In this document: positions 19,551 through 28,012 of the stretch, in pieces
Position numbering within the stretch: the stretch's first letter is position 1
How the letters are laid out: every line of letters begins with the position of its first letter
Assembly (NCBI GenBank): GCA_963839685.1
Contig: CAWIVS010000011.1
Location: 682,001-746,000, forward strand
Direction: 5' to 3'
From: CADEED01 sp963839685
GTDB taxonomy: Bacteria; Pseudomonadota; Gammaproteobacteria; Steroidobacterales; Steroidobacteraceae
Length of the DNA: 64,000 nucleotides
Position numbers and translations under genes: made by a program
The notes under the pieces: generated by a model
Told to the model about the DNA's origin: nothing
The model's input: only the letters and a program-made list of their open reading frames with translations
Databases searched by the model: none

Positions 19551-20497
19551 TTACGGCCTGATCGACAGAAGACGCGTGCACTCGCTTCGACTGAACAACT
19601 CCGCCACCCAGTCGATGAACACGCGCACCTTGGTCGACAGGTGCCGGTTCGCCGGGTAGAGCACGTGCACCGGCATGGGCGTCCGGTTGCCATTCCGGCA
19701 GCACCGGCACGAGCTCATCGGTGGCGCCGCTGGCTGACACCATGAAGGACAGCAGCTGCCCGATGCCGAGACCGGCGCGCAGCGAGGCCAGGTGTGCGCT
19801 GCTGTCGTTCACGGCGACGCGCAGGCTCGGCGATAGCTCGATGCGTTTGCCGTCGCGCTGAAAACTCAGCGGACGCAGGCGGCCACTGCGCGGAAAGAAG
19901 TAGGCCGCGAGCACGTGGCCGGACTCCAGGTCGCGTGGGATGAGTCGGTTTGCCGTGCGTCTCGAAATATCCCGGTGTCGCGCAGGTCATCCAGCGCAGG
20001 TCGCCGATGTGGCGTGCGACCAGCGATGGCTCGAGCAACGGGCCGCCACGAATGACGCAATCCACGTTGTCGCCGATGAGATCGGCGGGCCGGTCGCTCA
20101 CACCGCATTCCACATGGATGTCCGGATACTTCGCCAGAAACGTGGGCAGCGCCGGCAGGATGACGAAACTGGAAATGGCCGCGCCGGCGTCGATTCGCAG
20201 CCGGCCGCGCGGCCGTTCCTTCGCGTGCGTAACACTGGATTCGATGTCCTCGAGGTCACCTAACAACCTCACCACGCGTTCGTAATAGGCCGAGCCGTCC
20301 GCCGTCACGGTCACGCGCCGCGTGGTGCGGTTCAGCAGCTTGATCCGCAGGTGGTTCTCGAGCCCCTGGACCAGCTTGGTCACCGTGGGCTTGGGGATGC
20401 GCAGTGAACTCGCTGCCCTGGTAAACGTGCCGGCCTCTACCACCCGCACGAACACCCGCATCGCCTGCATCTGGTTGAAGTTTGGGTTTACGGCCAC
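19551..20497 (-). CDS. LysR family transcriptional regulator (two frameshifts)
   Basis: About 315 residues. The winged helix-turn-helix spans residues 10-70 (FTRAASSLRIPKPTVTKLVQGLENHL), followed by the effector-binding domain. Readings join through +1 shifts near 19920 and 19680 and end at TAA 19551 with LFSRSECTRLLSIRP. It is divergent from the SDR gene, the classic LysR-target arrangement, with inverted repeats between them. The start is GTG 20497; ATG 20470 is an alternative. Effector unknown. Confidence 0.85.
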
Positions 20498-20504
20498 GCT
20501 TCTG

Positions 20505-20562
20505 ATTATTCCCTATTAGAAATAATGTTGTCACTTTTGATCGATTTATCGGTAAGTCGATA
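20505..20562. promoter_or_regulatory. LysR-type operator region between LysR and SDR genes
   Basis: Two inverted repeats lie in the AT-rich 126-base divergent gap: ATTATT-N10-AATAAT (20505-20526), containing the T-N11-A pattern of LysR sites, and TATCG-N6-CGATA (20547-20562). A TTGTCA resembling a -35 box is at 20528-20533. The repeats are seen directly; their use by the adjacent LysR protein is inference. Confidence 0.55.
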
Positions 20563-20623
20563 GCTAATACCGTATGCCCAGCGCGAATCAACGCGCCAAA
20601 TTCGTAGAAATCAGGAGATAGCC

Positions 20624-21371
20624 ATGATCAAGAAACTGGCCGGTAGAGCCGCCCTGGTGACAGGCGGATCACGCGGCATCGGTGCCGCCATTGCCCGTTC
20701 GCTGGCCGAGGACGGCGCGGACGTGGCCATCAGCTACGTGAGCTCACCCGAAAAGGCCAGCGTCACTGGTGCGTGAACTTCAGGACAAAGGCGTCCGTGC
20801 GGTGGCGTTCCAGGCCGACCAGGCCAGGCCGGAAGAAGTCGGCGCGCTGGTCCACAAGGTGGCCGAGCACTTCGGGCACCTCGACATCCTGGTGAACAAC
20901 GCCGGCGTGTTCATCACCGGGCCGGTCGGCGAAGTGAAAACCGAAGACGTGGCGCGCCAGTTCGCGATCAACGTCGGCGGCGTCAACGCTGCGGTACGTG
21001 AAGCCGCGAAGCTCATGAAGGAGGGCGGCCGCATCATCTCCATCGGCTCGATGGGCGGAACGTCCTCGGCCTGGCCAGGCATCTCTGACTATTCCGCAAC
21101 CAAGGCAGCCGTCGCTGCCTACACCCGCGGCTGGGCGCGCGATCTCGGTCCGAAAGGAATCACGGTGAACGTGGTGGAGCCGGGGCCGATCGACACCGAC
21201 ATGAACCGCGACGACGAGCGCGACTTCGTGCAGACCCTGAAGCAGGGGACGGCGCTGGGGCGCTACGGCAAGCCGGAAGAAATCGGCGCCACCGTCGCAT
21301 TTCTTGCCAGCAAAGGTGCCAGCTACATCACTGGCGCCACCATCGCGGTGGATGGTGGCTACAACGCCTGA
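20624..21371 (+). CDS. Short-chain dehydrogenase/reductase, FabG-like (one frameshift)
   Basis: About 249 residues. ATG 20624, preceded by AGGAGA, starts KLAGRAALVTGGSRGIG with the TGxxxGIG NAD(P) motif. Near 20760 one extra G shifts the frame; the ORF continues VRELQDKGVRAVAFQ. Catalytic elements are intact: NNAG, Ser in ISIGSMGG, and YSATK with the catalytic Tyr/Lys. The family reduces or oxidises small carbonyl or hydroxyl substrates. Divergent from a LysR gene that probably controls it. Substrate unknown. Confidence 0.87.
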
Positions 21372-21422
21372 GCGAACCGGGGCGCGTCGTGCTCTGCGAC
21401 GCTTCGAACCTCTGGGGCGCGT

Positions 21423-22319
21423 TCAGACCTTGACGCGCTCGATGCTGGCGCGCAGGCGCGGCGTCGCGAAATCCAGGAATGCGCGCAACTTGCCGCTGAG
21501 ACGCCGCTCGCGCACGTAGACCAGGCTGACCGGCAGCGGCGCGGGCTCGAACTTGCGTAGCACCACCACGAGGTTCTTCGCCTTGACGGCATCCGCTACC
21601 TGATAGGACAGCAGCCGCGTCAGACCGACGCCGCACAACGCTGCATCCAATGCGGCCTCGGCGGTGCTGGCCACGAGACGGGATCGAACCGGGATGGTGC
21701 CCGCTTCCGGAAACTGCCAGGTGTCCGCGGAGCCCAGCACTGAGAACGTTACGCAGTCGTGCGCCGCGAGTTCCTCGAGCGACTTTGGCGTCCCGCGCCG
21801 CTGCAGGTAGGCCGGGCTGGCACACACCACGCCGCGGATCGTCCCGACACGCACGGCAACCAGCGAGCTGTCGGGAAGCTCGCCGACTCTGATCGCCACG
21901 TCCAGGTGTTCGTCGATGAGATTGAGCGGCCGGTCGGCGAGCACCAGTCTCAAGTCCACTCGCGCATGCGTCGCCAGGAACTCCGCCGCAATGGGAACGG
22001 CGTGCAGGCGGCCCAGGGTGACTGGCGCGGTGATGACCAGCTCGCCCTGCGGCGCGTTGTATTCACCGGCGGCACCGCGCTCGGCCTCGGCAACGGAATC
22101 GAGGATCCGGCGGCAGGCAACAAGGTAGACCTCGCCGGCGTCGGTGAGCGTCAGCTTGCGCGTACCGCGCACCAGTAGTTTGGCGTCCAGGTGCCGTTCG
22201 AGCTCCGCCACGCGCCGGCTCACGGTGGGCAGTGGCATGCGCAGCGCGCGGCTCGCGGCCGAAAAACTCTGCGCCGCCACCACGGCAACGAACACGGACA
22301 TGGCGCCGAACCGGTCCAT
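21423..22319 (-). CDS. LysR family transcriptional regulator
   Basis: A 298-residue intact LysR protein. Residues 1-60 hold the helix-turn-helix (FSAASRALRMPLPTVSRRVAELERHL), the rest the two-lobed effector domain typical of the CrgA/DsdC-like group. ATG 22319 is chosen because GGAAGGA lies just before it and MDRFGAMSVF is the usual family start. It is divergent from the carboxymuconolactone decarboxylase-like gene and probably regulates it through the dyad at 22357-22371. Confidence 0.92.
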   Translation of the reverse strand: MDRFGAMSVFVAVVAAQSFSAASRALRMPLPTVSRRVAELERHLDAKLLVRGTRKLTLTDAGEVYLVACRRILDSVAEAERGAAGEYNAPQGELVITAPVTLGRLHAVPIAAEFLATHARVDLRLVLADRPLNLIDEHLDVAIRVGELPDSSLVAVRVGTIRGVVCASPAYLQRRGTPKSLEELAAHDCVTFSVLGSADTWQFPEAGTIPVRSRLVASTAEAALDAALCGVGLTRLLSYQVADAVKAKNLVVVLRKFEPAPLPVSLVYVRERRLSGKLRAFLDFATPRLRASIERVKV

Positions 22320-22356
22320 GGAATCCTTCCAATTTTCAAGAGGCAACCTCTACAAA

Positions 22357-22371
22357 GTAACGGCTGGTTAC
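22357..22371. promoter_or_regulatory. LysR box between LysR and AhpD-like gene
   Basis: GTAAC-GGCTG-GTTAC is a 15-bp dyad with the T-N11-A signature of LysR-type sites, about 40 bases upstream of the LysR start and 50 bases upstream of the AhpD-like start, a good position for control of both. Confidence 0.55.
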
Positions 22372-22422
22372 GAAAAGTGAAAGGACTTAGCTTGTGATCG
22401 TCAACCAACGCTGGAGAGAGTC

Positions 22423-22974
22423 ATGTCACGAATACACACGCCGGCCTCCATCGATGCGGCGCCACCGGCCGCCCGCCCGCAGCTCGAGACTGTGAAAAAG
22501 CTGCTCGGCAGCGCTCCGAATGTGTTCCGCATGGCGGCCAACAGCCCGGCGGCCCTCGAAGGCTACGTCGGCATGCTGGGTGCGCTGGCCAAGGGCGAGC
22601 TGCCGGCCGCCACTCACGAGCGCATCGCGCTCACGGTGGCCGAGGCCAACGGTTGCGACTACTGCCTGTCTGCCCACGCCTGGCTGGGAAAGAACGTCGC
22701 CAAGCTGGACGAGGCCGAGATGGCGGCCAATCGGCGCGGCACCTCCACGGATGCCCGGGCCGACGCGGCGGTGCGGTTCGCACGCCAGGTCATGGAACGC
22801 CGCGGACACGTGAGTGACGCGGAGTTGCGCGCGGTCCGCGACGCTGGCTACAGCGACGCGCAGCTCATCGAGATCGTGCAGCATGTCGCCCTCAACACCT
22901 GGACGAACTACATCAACAGCGTGGCGCAGACCGAGATCGATTTCCCGGTGGTGTCGGCGCGGCGGGTGGCCTGA
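22423..22974 (+). CDS. Carboxymuconolactone decarboxylase/AhpD-like peroxidase-related protein
   Basis: A 183-residue all-helical protein. The AhpD-type active site is present as CDYCLSAH (about residues 79-86, CxxC plus His), preceded by ERIALTVAEANG. Such proteins act as disulfide reductases or peroxidases, using the Cys pair against alkyl hydroperoxides. ATG 22423 follows GGAGAG. A truncated PNPOx gene follows after 7 bases; the pair (CMD + PNPOx) is a common redox neighbourhood and is divergent from a LysR regulator. Confidence 0.9.
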   Translation: MSRIHTPASIDAAPPAARPQLETVKKLLGSAPNVFRMAANSPAALEGYVGMLGALAKGELPAATHERIALTVAEANGCDYCLSAHAWLGKNVAKLDEAEMAANRRGTSTDARADAAVRFARQVMERRGHVSDAELRAVRDAGYSDAQLIEIVQHVALNTWTNYINSVAQTEIDFPVVSARRVA

Positions 22975-22981
22975 GCCGTCT

Positions 22982-23473
22982 ATGGAGGACCGATACTCCA
23001 GCGACGTGGCCTTCACTGCCGCGGTGAAGACCATCCAGACCCGCAAGGGCTCGCGAGCCGCCTACGCGCGCATGGAGGCGCGCGGCGGCTGGCAAACGGA
23101 AATTTCCGCGGAGCTCGCCGAGTTCGTCACCGCACAGCGCAGCTTCTTCATCGCCACTGCGAATCTCGACGGGCAACCCTACGTGCAACACCGCGGTGGT
23201 CCACCCGGTTTCCTGCGCGTGCTCGACCCGCACACGCTGGCGTTCGCGGACTACACCGGCAACCGGCAGTACATCACGCTGGGCAATCTCGCCGTGAACC
23301 CGCGCGCGCATGCCGCTGAGATGCCCGGCGAAACAACGTTGACCATCAGAAGCCCGCGATGCAGGCGCGGGTCAGCCGCGCGCTATTCGCACCGAGTTGA
23401 AGGTCAAAGCGGCCGATCGTCGCGCCGTGTGTCCCAGCGGCCGCAGGGCGGCTGGCATTGGCCATTGACGTGA
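22982..23473 (+). pseudogene. Truncated pyridoxamine 5'-phosphate oxidase family gene
   Basis: From ATG 22982 the first 112 or so residues match the FMN-binding split-barrel PNPOx family: SFFIATANLDGQPYVQHRGG, FLRVLDPHTLAFADYTGNRQYITLGNL. After NLAVNPR (about 23315) the expected hydrophobic strand and the remaining 90 residues are absent. The frame runs on with an Arg/Ser-rich tail unlike the family and overlaps the antisense M56-like gene. No other frame supplies the missing half, so this looks like real 3' truncation by deletion rather than a base error. Confidence 0.7.
23353..23371. terminator. Possible bidirectional hairpin
   Basis: CCCGCG-N7-CGCGGG lies in the short space between the lost PNPOx 3' end and the convergent M56-like gene. 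There is no U-run on either side, so termination is uncertain. Confidence 0.3.
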
Positions 23474-24354
23474 ATCTCGAGACCGAAGCGCTCGACCAGC
23501 AGCTTCGTCACACGCTGGCGCAGCGCATACGGATCGAATTCGTTTGGCTCGCGAATCGATGCGCTGATGCGGACGTCATAGTAGGGAGTCAGCATCCAGG
23601 AATTCAGCTGCGGCTCCGCGTCCGCCGAATACATCTGGTTGGTGGTCACCGAGAAGTGGCTCACGCCGTACGAGACCGCGATCAGATCCTGCAGATTGAT
23701 ATTGCGGATCATTACGCCATCGGTTCCGGCGAAGATCCGTGATCGAAAACCCATGCCCGGCGCTGCTTCACCCATGACCACCGGCGCGTCGCGCAGCGCG
23801 CGCGAGTTTTCGATCAGCAGCGCGCGCCGCCATTTTCCGTCGGCAATCGCGCCTCCCAACAGCGCGCCGCCGAAGCAGCAGATCGCACAGGAAGTGAACA
23901 GCGCCGCCTTGCAGAACCCCAGCGCCGGAGGTGCATCGTCGGCGGCTGCATCCAGAAGCCGGGCTTGCTGCGCGGCGCGCTCGAACTCCACCCGCAACCA
24001 GCCAGTGATCAGCCGAAAGCAAAGCAGCGCCGCGGCCAGCGCCGCGGTCAGAAGGACGACGGGGCCGATACGCGGCAGGGTTCCAGACCGGGCCGGCGAG
24101 ACCCACGGCGTGATTGTGGCCGCGCCGCGCACCAGGCGTTCAGGGAGCGGATCGGCGCTGTGAACCAGCGGGAAACCCAGCCATGCCCCGAGGGCGAACA
24201 CCAGCGCGAACGGCACCAGGAATTTCAACGCGCAGATGCGCCACAACCACAGGCGCACGATGGCGGGATTGTGTCTTGCCAGGCCGGCCAGCAATGCCCC
24301 GAGCGCGCAGAACAGCAGCGATTGCCACAGGTGATCGGCAAGTGCCGCCGGCAT
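23404..24354 (-). CDS. M56/BlaR1-like membrane protein lacking the peptidase motif, with C-terminal DUF3738-like domain
   Basis: A 316-residue paralogue of the gene upstream. It begins with the BlaR1-family start (ADHLWQSLLFCALGALLAG), has about four hydrophobic segments and ends in a DUF3738-like domain (GVMIRNINLQDLIAVSYGV ... LLVERFGLEIHVN, then QCQPPCG). The cytoplasmic zinc-peptidase segment with HExxH is missing altogether, and no frame supplies it. It starts 26 bases after its active paralogue and probably arose by tandem duplication with internal deletion. It could be a ligand-binding subunit or decoy without proteolytic output. Confidence 0.75.
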   Translation of the reverse strand: MPAALADHLWQSLLFCALGALLAGLARHNPAIVRLWLWRICALKFLVPFALVFALGAWLGFPLVHSADPLPERLVRGAATITPWVSPARSGTLPRIGPVVLLTAALAAALLCFRLITGWLRVEFERAAQQARLLDAAADDAPPALGFCKAALFTSCAICCFGGALLGGAIADGKWRRALLIENSRALRDAPVVMGEAAPGMGFRSRIFAGTDGVMIRNINLQDLIAVSYGVSHFSVTTNQMYSADAEPQLNSWMLTPYYDVRISASIREPNEFDPYALRQRVTKLLVERFGLEIHVNGQCQPPCGRWDTRRDDRPL

Positions 24355-24380
24355 TTGAGCTCTCTGGCTAGCGCGTGGCG

Positions 24381-25711
24381 TCAGCCGCTTCGAGCGCGCG
24401 CCAGTCCGCAGGGGTACTGGCACTGCTGGTTGACATGGATCTCGATGTTGAAGCGCGTCGCAAGCAGTCTGTTGACCGAGGTACGCAGCGCCAGCGGGCT
24501 GAAGGTTTCCGGCATCGCGCATGTCCTCGTGCAGGGTGGCGCGAATGTCATAGCGGTCGCCATCGAGCCATTCACCGCGTCCAGAGATCCGGCGGCTCTC
24601 AACGCCGTAGGCCAGCGCGACGAGCTCGCGCAGCGAACTATTGCGGATGGTGATCTCCCGGCCAGAAATGGACAGACGCGCATGCCTGTCACCATCGTCG
24701 CGGACGGGTATCACCGCGAACTGCGCGTCCCACAGGGCGCGGGCATGGTGTTCCACCTCCACACGGCGGCGCGCCGCATCATCCACGGCGCCGGCGAACA
24801 GTGGCGCGACGGCGAGCAGCAACGTGCCGGTAGATAGTGCGAACGCCTTGATGAATCCGAGCGACACCGGGGCCACGCCGTTGAGGATGTGGCGGATGCG
24901 CTGCGTCAGATCGCCGGCGAGCGCCGCCACCGCATGGGTGGAATGCACCGCGGCACAATGCCGGCAGACCGCGAGGATGCCGGCGGCGTATTCGCCCGGA
25001 TCGTGTCCGCGCGCCAGCACCGCCTCGTCGCAGGCGCGTTCGCGTTCATCGCGCTGCTTGCGGCCGATGAACCACACCAGTGGATGAAACCAGAACAGGA
25101 TCTCCACCATCTGATGCAGCAACGCCTTGAGATTGTCGCGCCTCGCGATGTGTTCGTGCTCATGCGCCAGTACGGCGTCGAGTTGCGCGGGCGACAGCCT
25201 CCCGAGCAGCGCGGCCGGCAGCAACACCACCGGATGAAAAACGCGCGCCACGGATGGTTCGATGTCTTCATCCGTGATGAACGTTTCCAGTGATGCGCCC
25301 GGCGCCGGCCGCGCCGCCCTGGAAAGCAGATAGGCGGTGTGCCAGCCGCGCACGCAGCGCAGCGCAACACACAATGCGCCCAAGATCCAGGCCGCAAGCA
25401 ACGCGGCTGCGAGCGCAAATGGTGCGCCGCCCTGCACCTCGGGCACGGTCAGTGCCGGCGCGACCATGGGAGTCGCGGCCTGCAGTGCGGCTCCGAAAAA
25501 AGTCGGCTGGGACTCCACAGGGGTCGGGAGCCCGGCGGCAGCGCCCAGCAGGTGGAGCGCCGAAAACGGCACGCAGGAATTTCATCGACGCCAGCAGCCA
25601 CAGCCAGTGACGCACCGCGGCGGAATTGGTGCGCAACGCGAGCGTGATCGACCAGATGACGGCGCAGAACAGCGTCGATTGCCACAGGTGGTCGATGAGC
25701 ACGCTCATCAT
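24381..25711 (-). CDS. M56 family (BlaR1/MecR1-like) sensor metallopeptidase (two frameshifts)
   Basis: About 443 residues. ATG 25711 overlaps the blaI stop. The N-terminus (MSVLIDHLWQSTLFCAVIW) and following helices form the membrane sensor; a +1 shift lies near 25570. The zinc site LAHEHEHIARRDN (HExxH) and the RACDEAVL Glu helix are intact. After a second +1 shift near 24520 the C-terminus reads a DUF3738-like domain ending QCQYPCG. BlaR1 proteins sense beta-lactams or other envelope signals and cleave BlaI to induce the regulon. No penicillin-binding sensor domain is seen; the DUF3738-like domain may sense instead. Confidence 0.82.
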
Positions 25712-26109
25712 CGCGATTTGCCTCCGGGCGGAGGGGCCTTCGCACGGTGTGCGTCCAGCAGTTTCTGCGCGTCCTCGATGTCCTCGCGCGAGATCTTGCC
25801 CATTTCAACCAGGTGCGCCATCACCGGCCGCGCATTGCCGCCAAACAGGCCTAACAACTCCTTGAGCAGCCGGGTCTGCACCGAGGCACGCGAGGTGGTG
25901 GCCTCGAACACGTGTGCGTTGCCGATCTTTTTCGTGCGCCGCAGGGCGCCCTTGGCCTCGAGGCGATACACCATGGTCTGCACGGTGGTGTAGGCAGGCT
26001 TGTCGCGCCTGACAACGGCCTCGTGGATCTCGCGGATGGAGCAGGGCCCGCGGCTCCACAACTCGGACATGATGCGCAGCTCCAGCGCGCTGAGTTTCGG
26101 CTCGGACAC
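25708..26109 (-). CDS. blaI: BlaI/MecI/CopY family transcriptional repressor
   Basis: A 133-residue winged-helix repressor (LSALELRIMSELWSRGPCSIREIHEAV ... TTVQTMVYRLEAKGAL) with a C-terminal dimerisation helix region. It is the first gene of an operon with the two M56-family proteins (ATGA overlap). BlaI homologues bind TACA/TGTA dyads and are inactivated by cleavage by the partner peptidase. Two suitable dyads lie just upstream. The controlled target beyond its own operon is unknown; no beta-lactamase is nearby. Confidence 0.93.
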   Translation of the reverse strand: MSEPKLSALELRIMSELWSRGPCSIREIHEAVVRRDKPAYTTVQTMVYRLEAKGALRRTKKIGNAHVFEATTSRASVQTRLLKELLGLFGGNARPVMAHLVEMGKISREDIEDAQKLLDAHRAKAPPPGGKSR

Positions 26110-26122
26110 GGACGCTCCTTAC

Positions 26123-26154
26123 ACTACAGCTGTGGTCTACTCTATGACATATGT
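26123..26154. promoter_or_regulatory. BlaI-type double operator
   Basis: ACTACAG-CTGTGGT (26123-26136, one mismatch in the dyad) and ACATATGT (26147-26154, within TACATATGTC on the minus strand) sit just upstream of blaI. Their centres are 21 bp apart, two helical turns, and both resemble the TACA-N-TGTA core of BlaI operators. This suggests autoregulation by paired dimers. Confidence 0.6.
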
Positions 26155-26202
26155 AGTAGGAATGGCAAGAGGCTCACGCGAGGCAAACGATCCCGGGCGT
26201 GA

Positions 26203-27957
26203 CTACGCGGAGGTCTGGGTGGTGCGGCGCGGCAAGTCGTCGGTGCGCCGCCCGAGGAACTCCGAGACCCGGTTGCGGCCGGCTTCCTTGGCGGAATAGA
26301 GCGCGGCGTCGGCCCCCTCGAACAGGCCTTCGTGCGAGGCGAATTCGCCGGCGGTCAGCGCTGCATAACCCACGCTGACGGTGATGCTGGCCTCGTCGCC
26401 GCGCGCCGCGGCCACACTGGCGCGCAATCGTTCGGCGATCGCCGCGGCGGCTTCGGGACCGGTGTCGGGCAGGATCACGCAGAATTCATCGCCGCCATAA
26501 CGACAGGCGAGCACCGGTTTGCGGGCGTGGCGGCGCAACGCCGCACCCACCAGCCTGATGGCCTCGTCGCCGAGCGCGTGTCCGTGCCGGTCGTTGTAGG
26601 ACTTGAAGTTGTCGATGTCGATGATGAGCAACGACAACGGACGACCCGCGGTACGCGCCAGCGCAAACTCGATGGGCAGACGGTCGTCGAACAGGCGGCG
26701 ATTGCCGAGCAGCGTCAGCGGGTCGGTGCGACTCTGGGTCTTGAGCTCGTTCATGCGATGGCTCAGTGTCATCGACAGCAGGATCATTTCGAGCAGCGCG
26801 CCGACCTGCCAGCTGTGCTGGCTCATGAAGGTGTGCGGCACCAGCCCAAAGGTCTTGAACAGGAAGACGATCGAGCCGGCGAGAAACGCGCCCCAGGCAA
26901 TCACGTAGAAGCGCGCCGGCCGCGAACCCGCCATCAGGCTGACGAGGCCGAGCGCGATCATGAAAATCACCGACGCGAAGATCATCAACGTGGTCGGCCG
27001 GATGAGCACCGCGTAGGAAACGAACGGGATCAGGGCGAGGACGATCAGCCCCAGGATCTGCAGGCCGCGCGCGACGCGCTCCATTCGCGGTGCGTAGTCG
27101 CGAGCCCGCAGGATGGTGGTGGAAAACTCCAGCGCCGTGATCATCGCGAAGCTCAGCAATACGATCAGGCAGGTGTTCGCCCAGTCCGGGCTGTCGGGCC
27201 AGAAGTACTGAAATGCGATGCCGGTGTTGACCGCCATGTAGACGCCGAAAGTGGCGACGTAGGCAAAGTAAGCGAGGAACGCCCGGTCCCGCACCGCCAC
27301 GAAAACCAGTCCGCTCCACACCAGCAGCATCAGCACGCAGCCGAAGTAAATGCCGTACGCCAGTTGTTCCCGGCCTACCGCCTCGGTCAGGGAGCCGGGA
27401 TCGAGCAACGAGAGGTTGATGTCGATCGGGCCCTGCGAGGCATAACGCAGATAAAACGTGCGTTCGGTTCCGGCGGGCACACTCAACGGGAACAGGAAAT
27501 CCCGGTGCGCGACGTCACGCGAACTGAAGGGACGGCGGTCGCCGGTGGCGTGCTGCCGCCAGGTGAAATCCGGCAGGGGTTCGTACAGATCCAGCGAATC
27601 GATCAGCGGATAGTCCTGACGAAGATAGACGAGTCGCGGCTCGCCGCCGTCATTGCGCAGGGTCAGGCGCACCCACCACGCAGAGGGCGAGAAGCCCACA
27701 TTGGTCGTGGCGGGCGTCGCGGCGACAAATCCCGTACTCGCCGGCGGCTGGCTCACCGTGGCGATGTCGAGTTTGCCCGCACGATCCTCCAGCAGCTCCA
27801 CTGCCGAGCTCATCGACCGCACGTGCACGGATTGGCCGGGGAGCAGTGTCGTAGCGCCGGGAGCGTTTCCTGCGGCCGGCCACGCGGCGCTAACTAATAC
27901 CGCGGCCAGCATCCCTGAAATCTTTGCAACCCGCCTTCGCCCGTACACAATCGCCAT
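26203..27957 (-). CDS. 7TM-DISM diguanylate cyclase (GGDEF)
   Basis: A 584-residue membrane protein from ATG 27957. Signal peptide (ISGMLAAVLVSAAWPAAG), a periplasmic 7TMR-DISM extracellular domain (WWVRLTLRNDG, VYLRQDYPLIDSLDLYEP), seven membrane helices (about 190-390) and a C-terminal GGDEF domain with intact GGDEF. The position of the RxxD inhibitory site reads RKPV, so feedback inhibition is probably absent. It makes c-di-GMP in response to an external, perhaps carbohydrate, ligand. Divergent from the cytochrome gene with only 55 bases between starts. Confidence 0.9.
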   Translation of the reverse strand: MAIVYGRRRVAKISGMLAAVLVSAAWPAAGNAPGATTLLPGQSVHVRSMSSAVELLEDRAGKLDIATVSQPPASTGFVAATPATTNVGFSPSAWWVRLTLRNDGGEPRLVYLRQDYPLIDSLDLYEPLPDFTWRQHATGDRRPFSSRDVAHRDFLFPLSVPAGTERTFYLRYASQGPIDINLSLLDPGSLTEAVGREQLAYGIYFGCVLMLLVWSGLVFVAVRDRAFLAYFAYVATFGVYMAVNTGIAFQYFWPDSPDWANTCLIVLLSFAMITALEFSTTILRARDYAPRMERVARGLQILGLIVLALIPFVSYAVLIRPTTLMIFASVIFMIALGLVSLMAGSRPARFYVIAWGAFLAGSIVFLFKTFGLVPHTFMSQHSWQVGALLEMILLSMTLSHRMNELKTQSRTDPLTLLGNRRLFDDRLPIEFALARTAGRPLSLLIIDIDNFKSYNDRHGHALGDEAIRLVGAALRRHARKPVLACRYGGDEFCVILPDTGPEAAAAIAERLRASVAAARGDEASITVSVGYAALTAGEFASHEGLFEGADAALYSAKEAGRNRVSEFLGRRTDDLPRRTTQTSA

Positions 27958-28012
27958 CCTGTCGTCTGTAGTTTGTTTGGAGTATGCGACAGATAGCGCA
28001 GGGAGTAACGCG

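Noticed and set aside
23404..26109. Beta-lactam resistance locus
   Set aside because: BlaI and M56 proteins are present but there is no beta-lactamase gene nearby, no penicillin-binding sensor domain, and the SxxK hydrolase at 35 kb has lost its catalytic residues.
26332..27897. 521-codon plus-strand frame opposite the 7TM-DISM cyclase
   Set aside because: No domain, no RBS; the minus strand shows a complete DISM-7TM-GGDEF protein.
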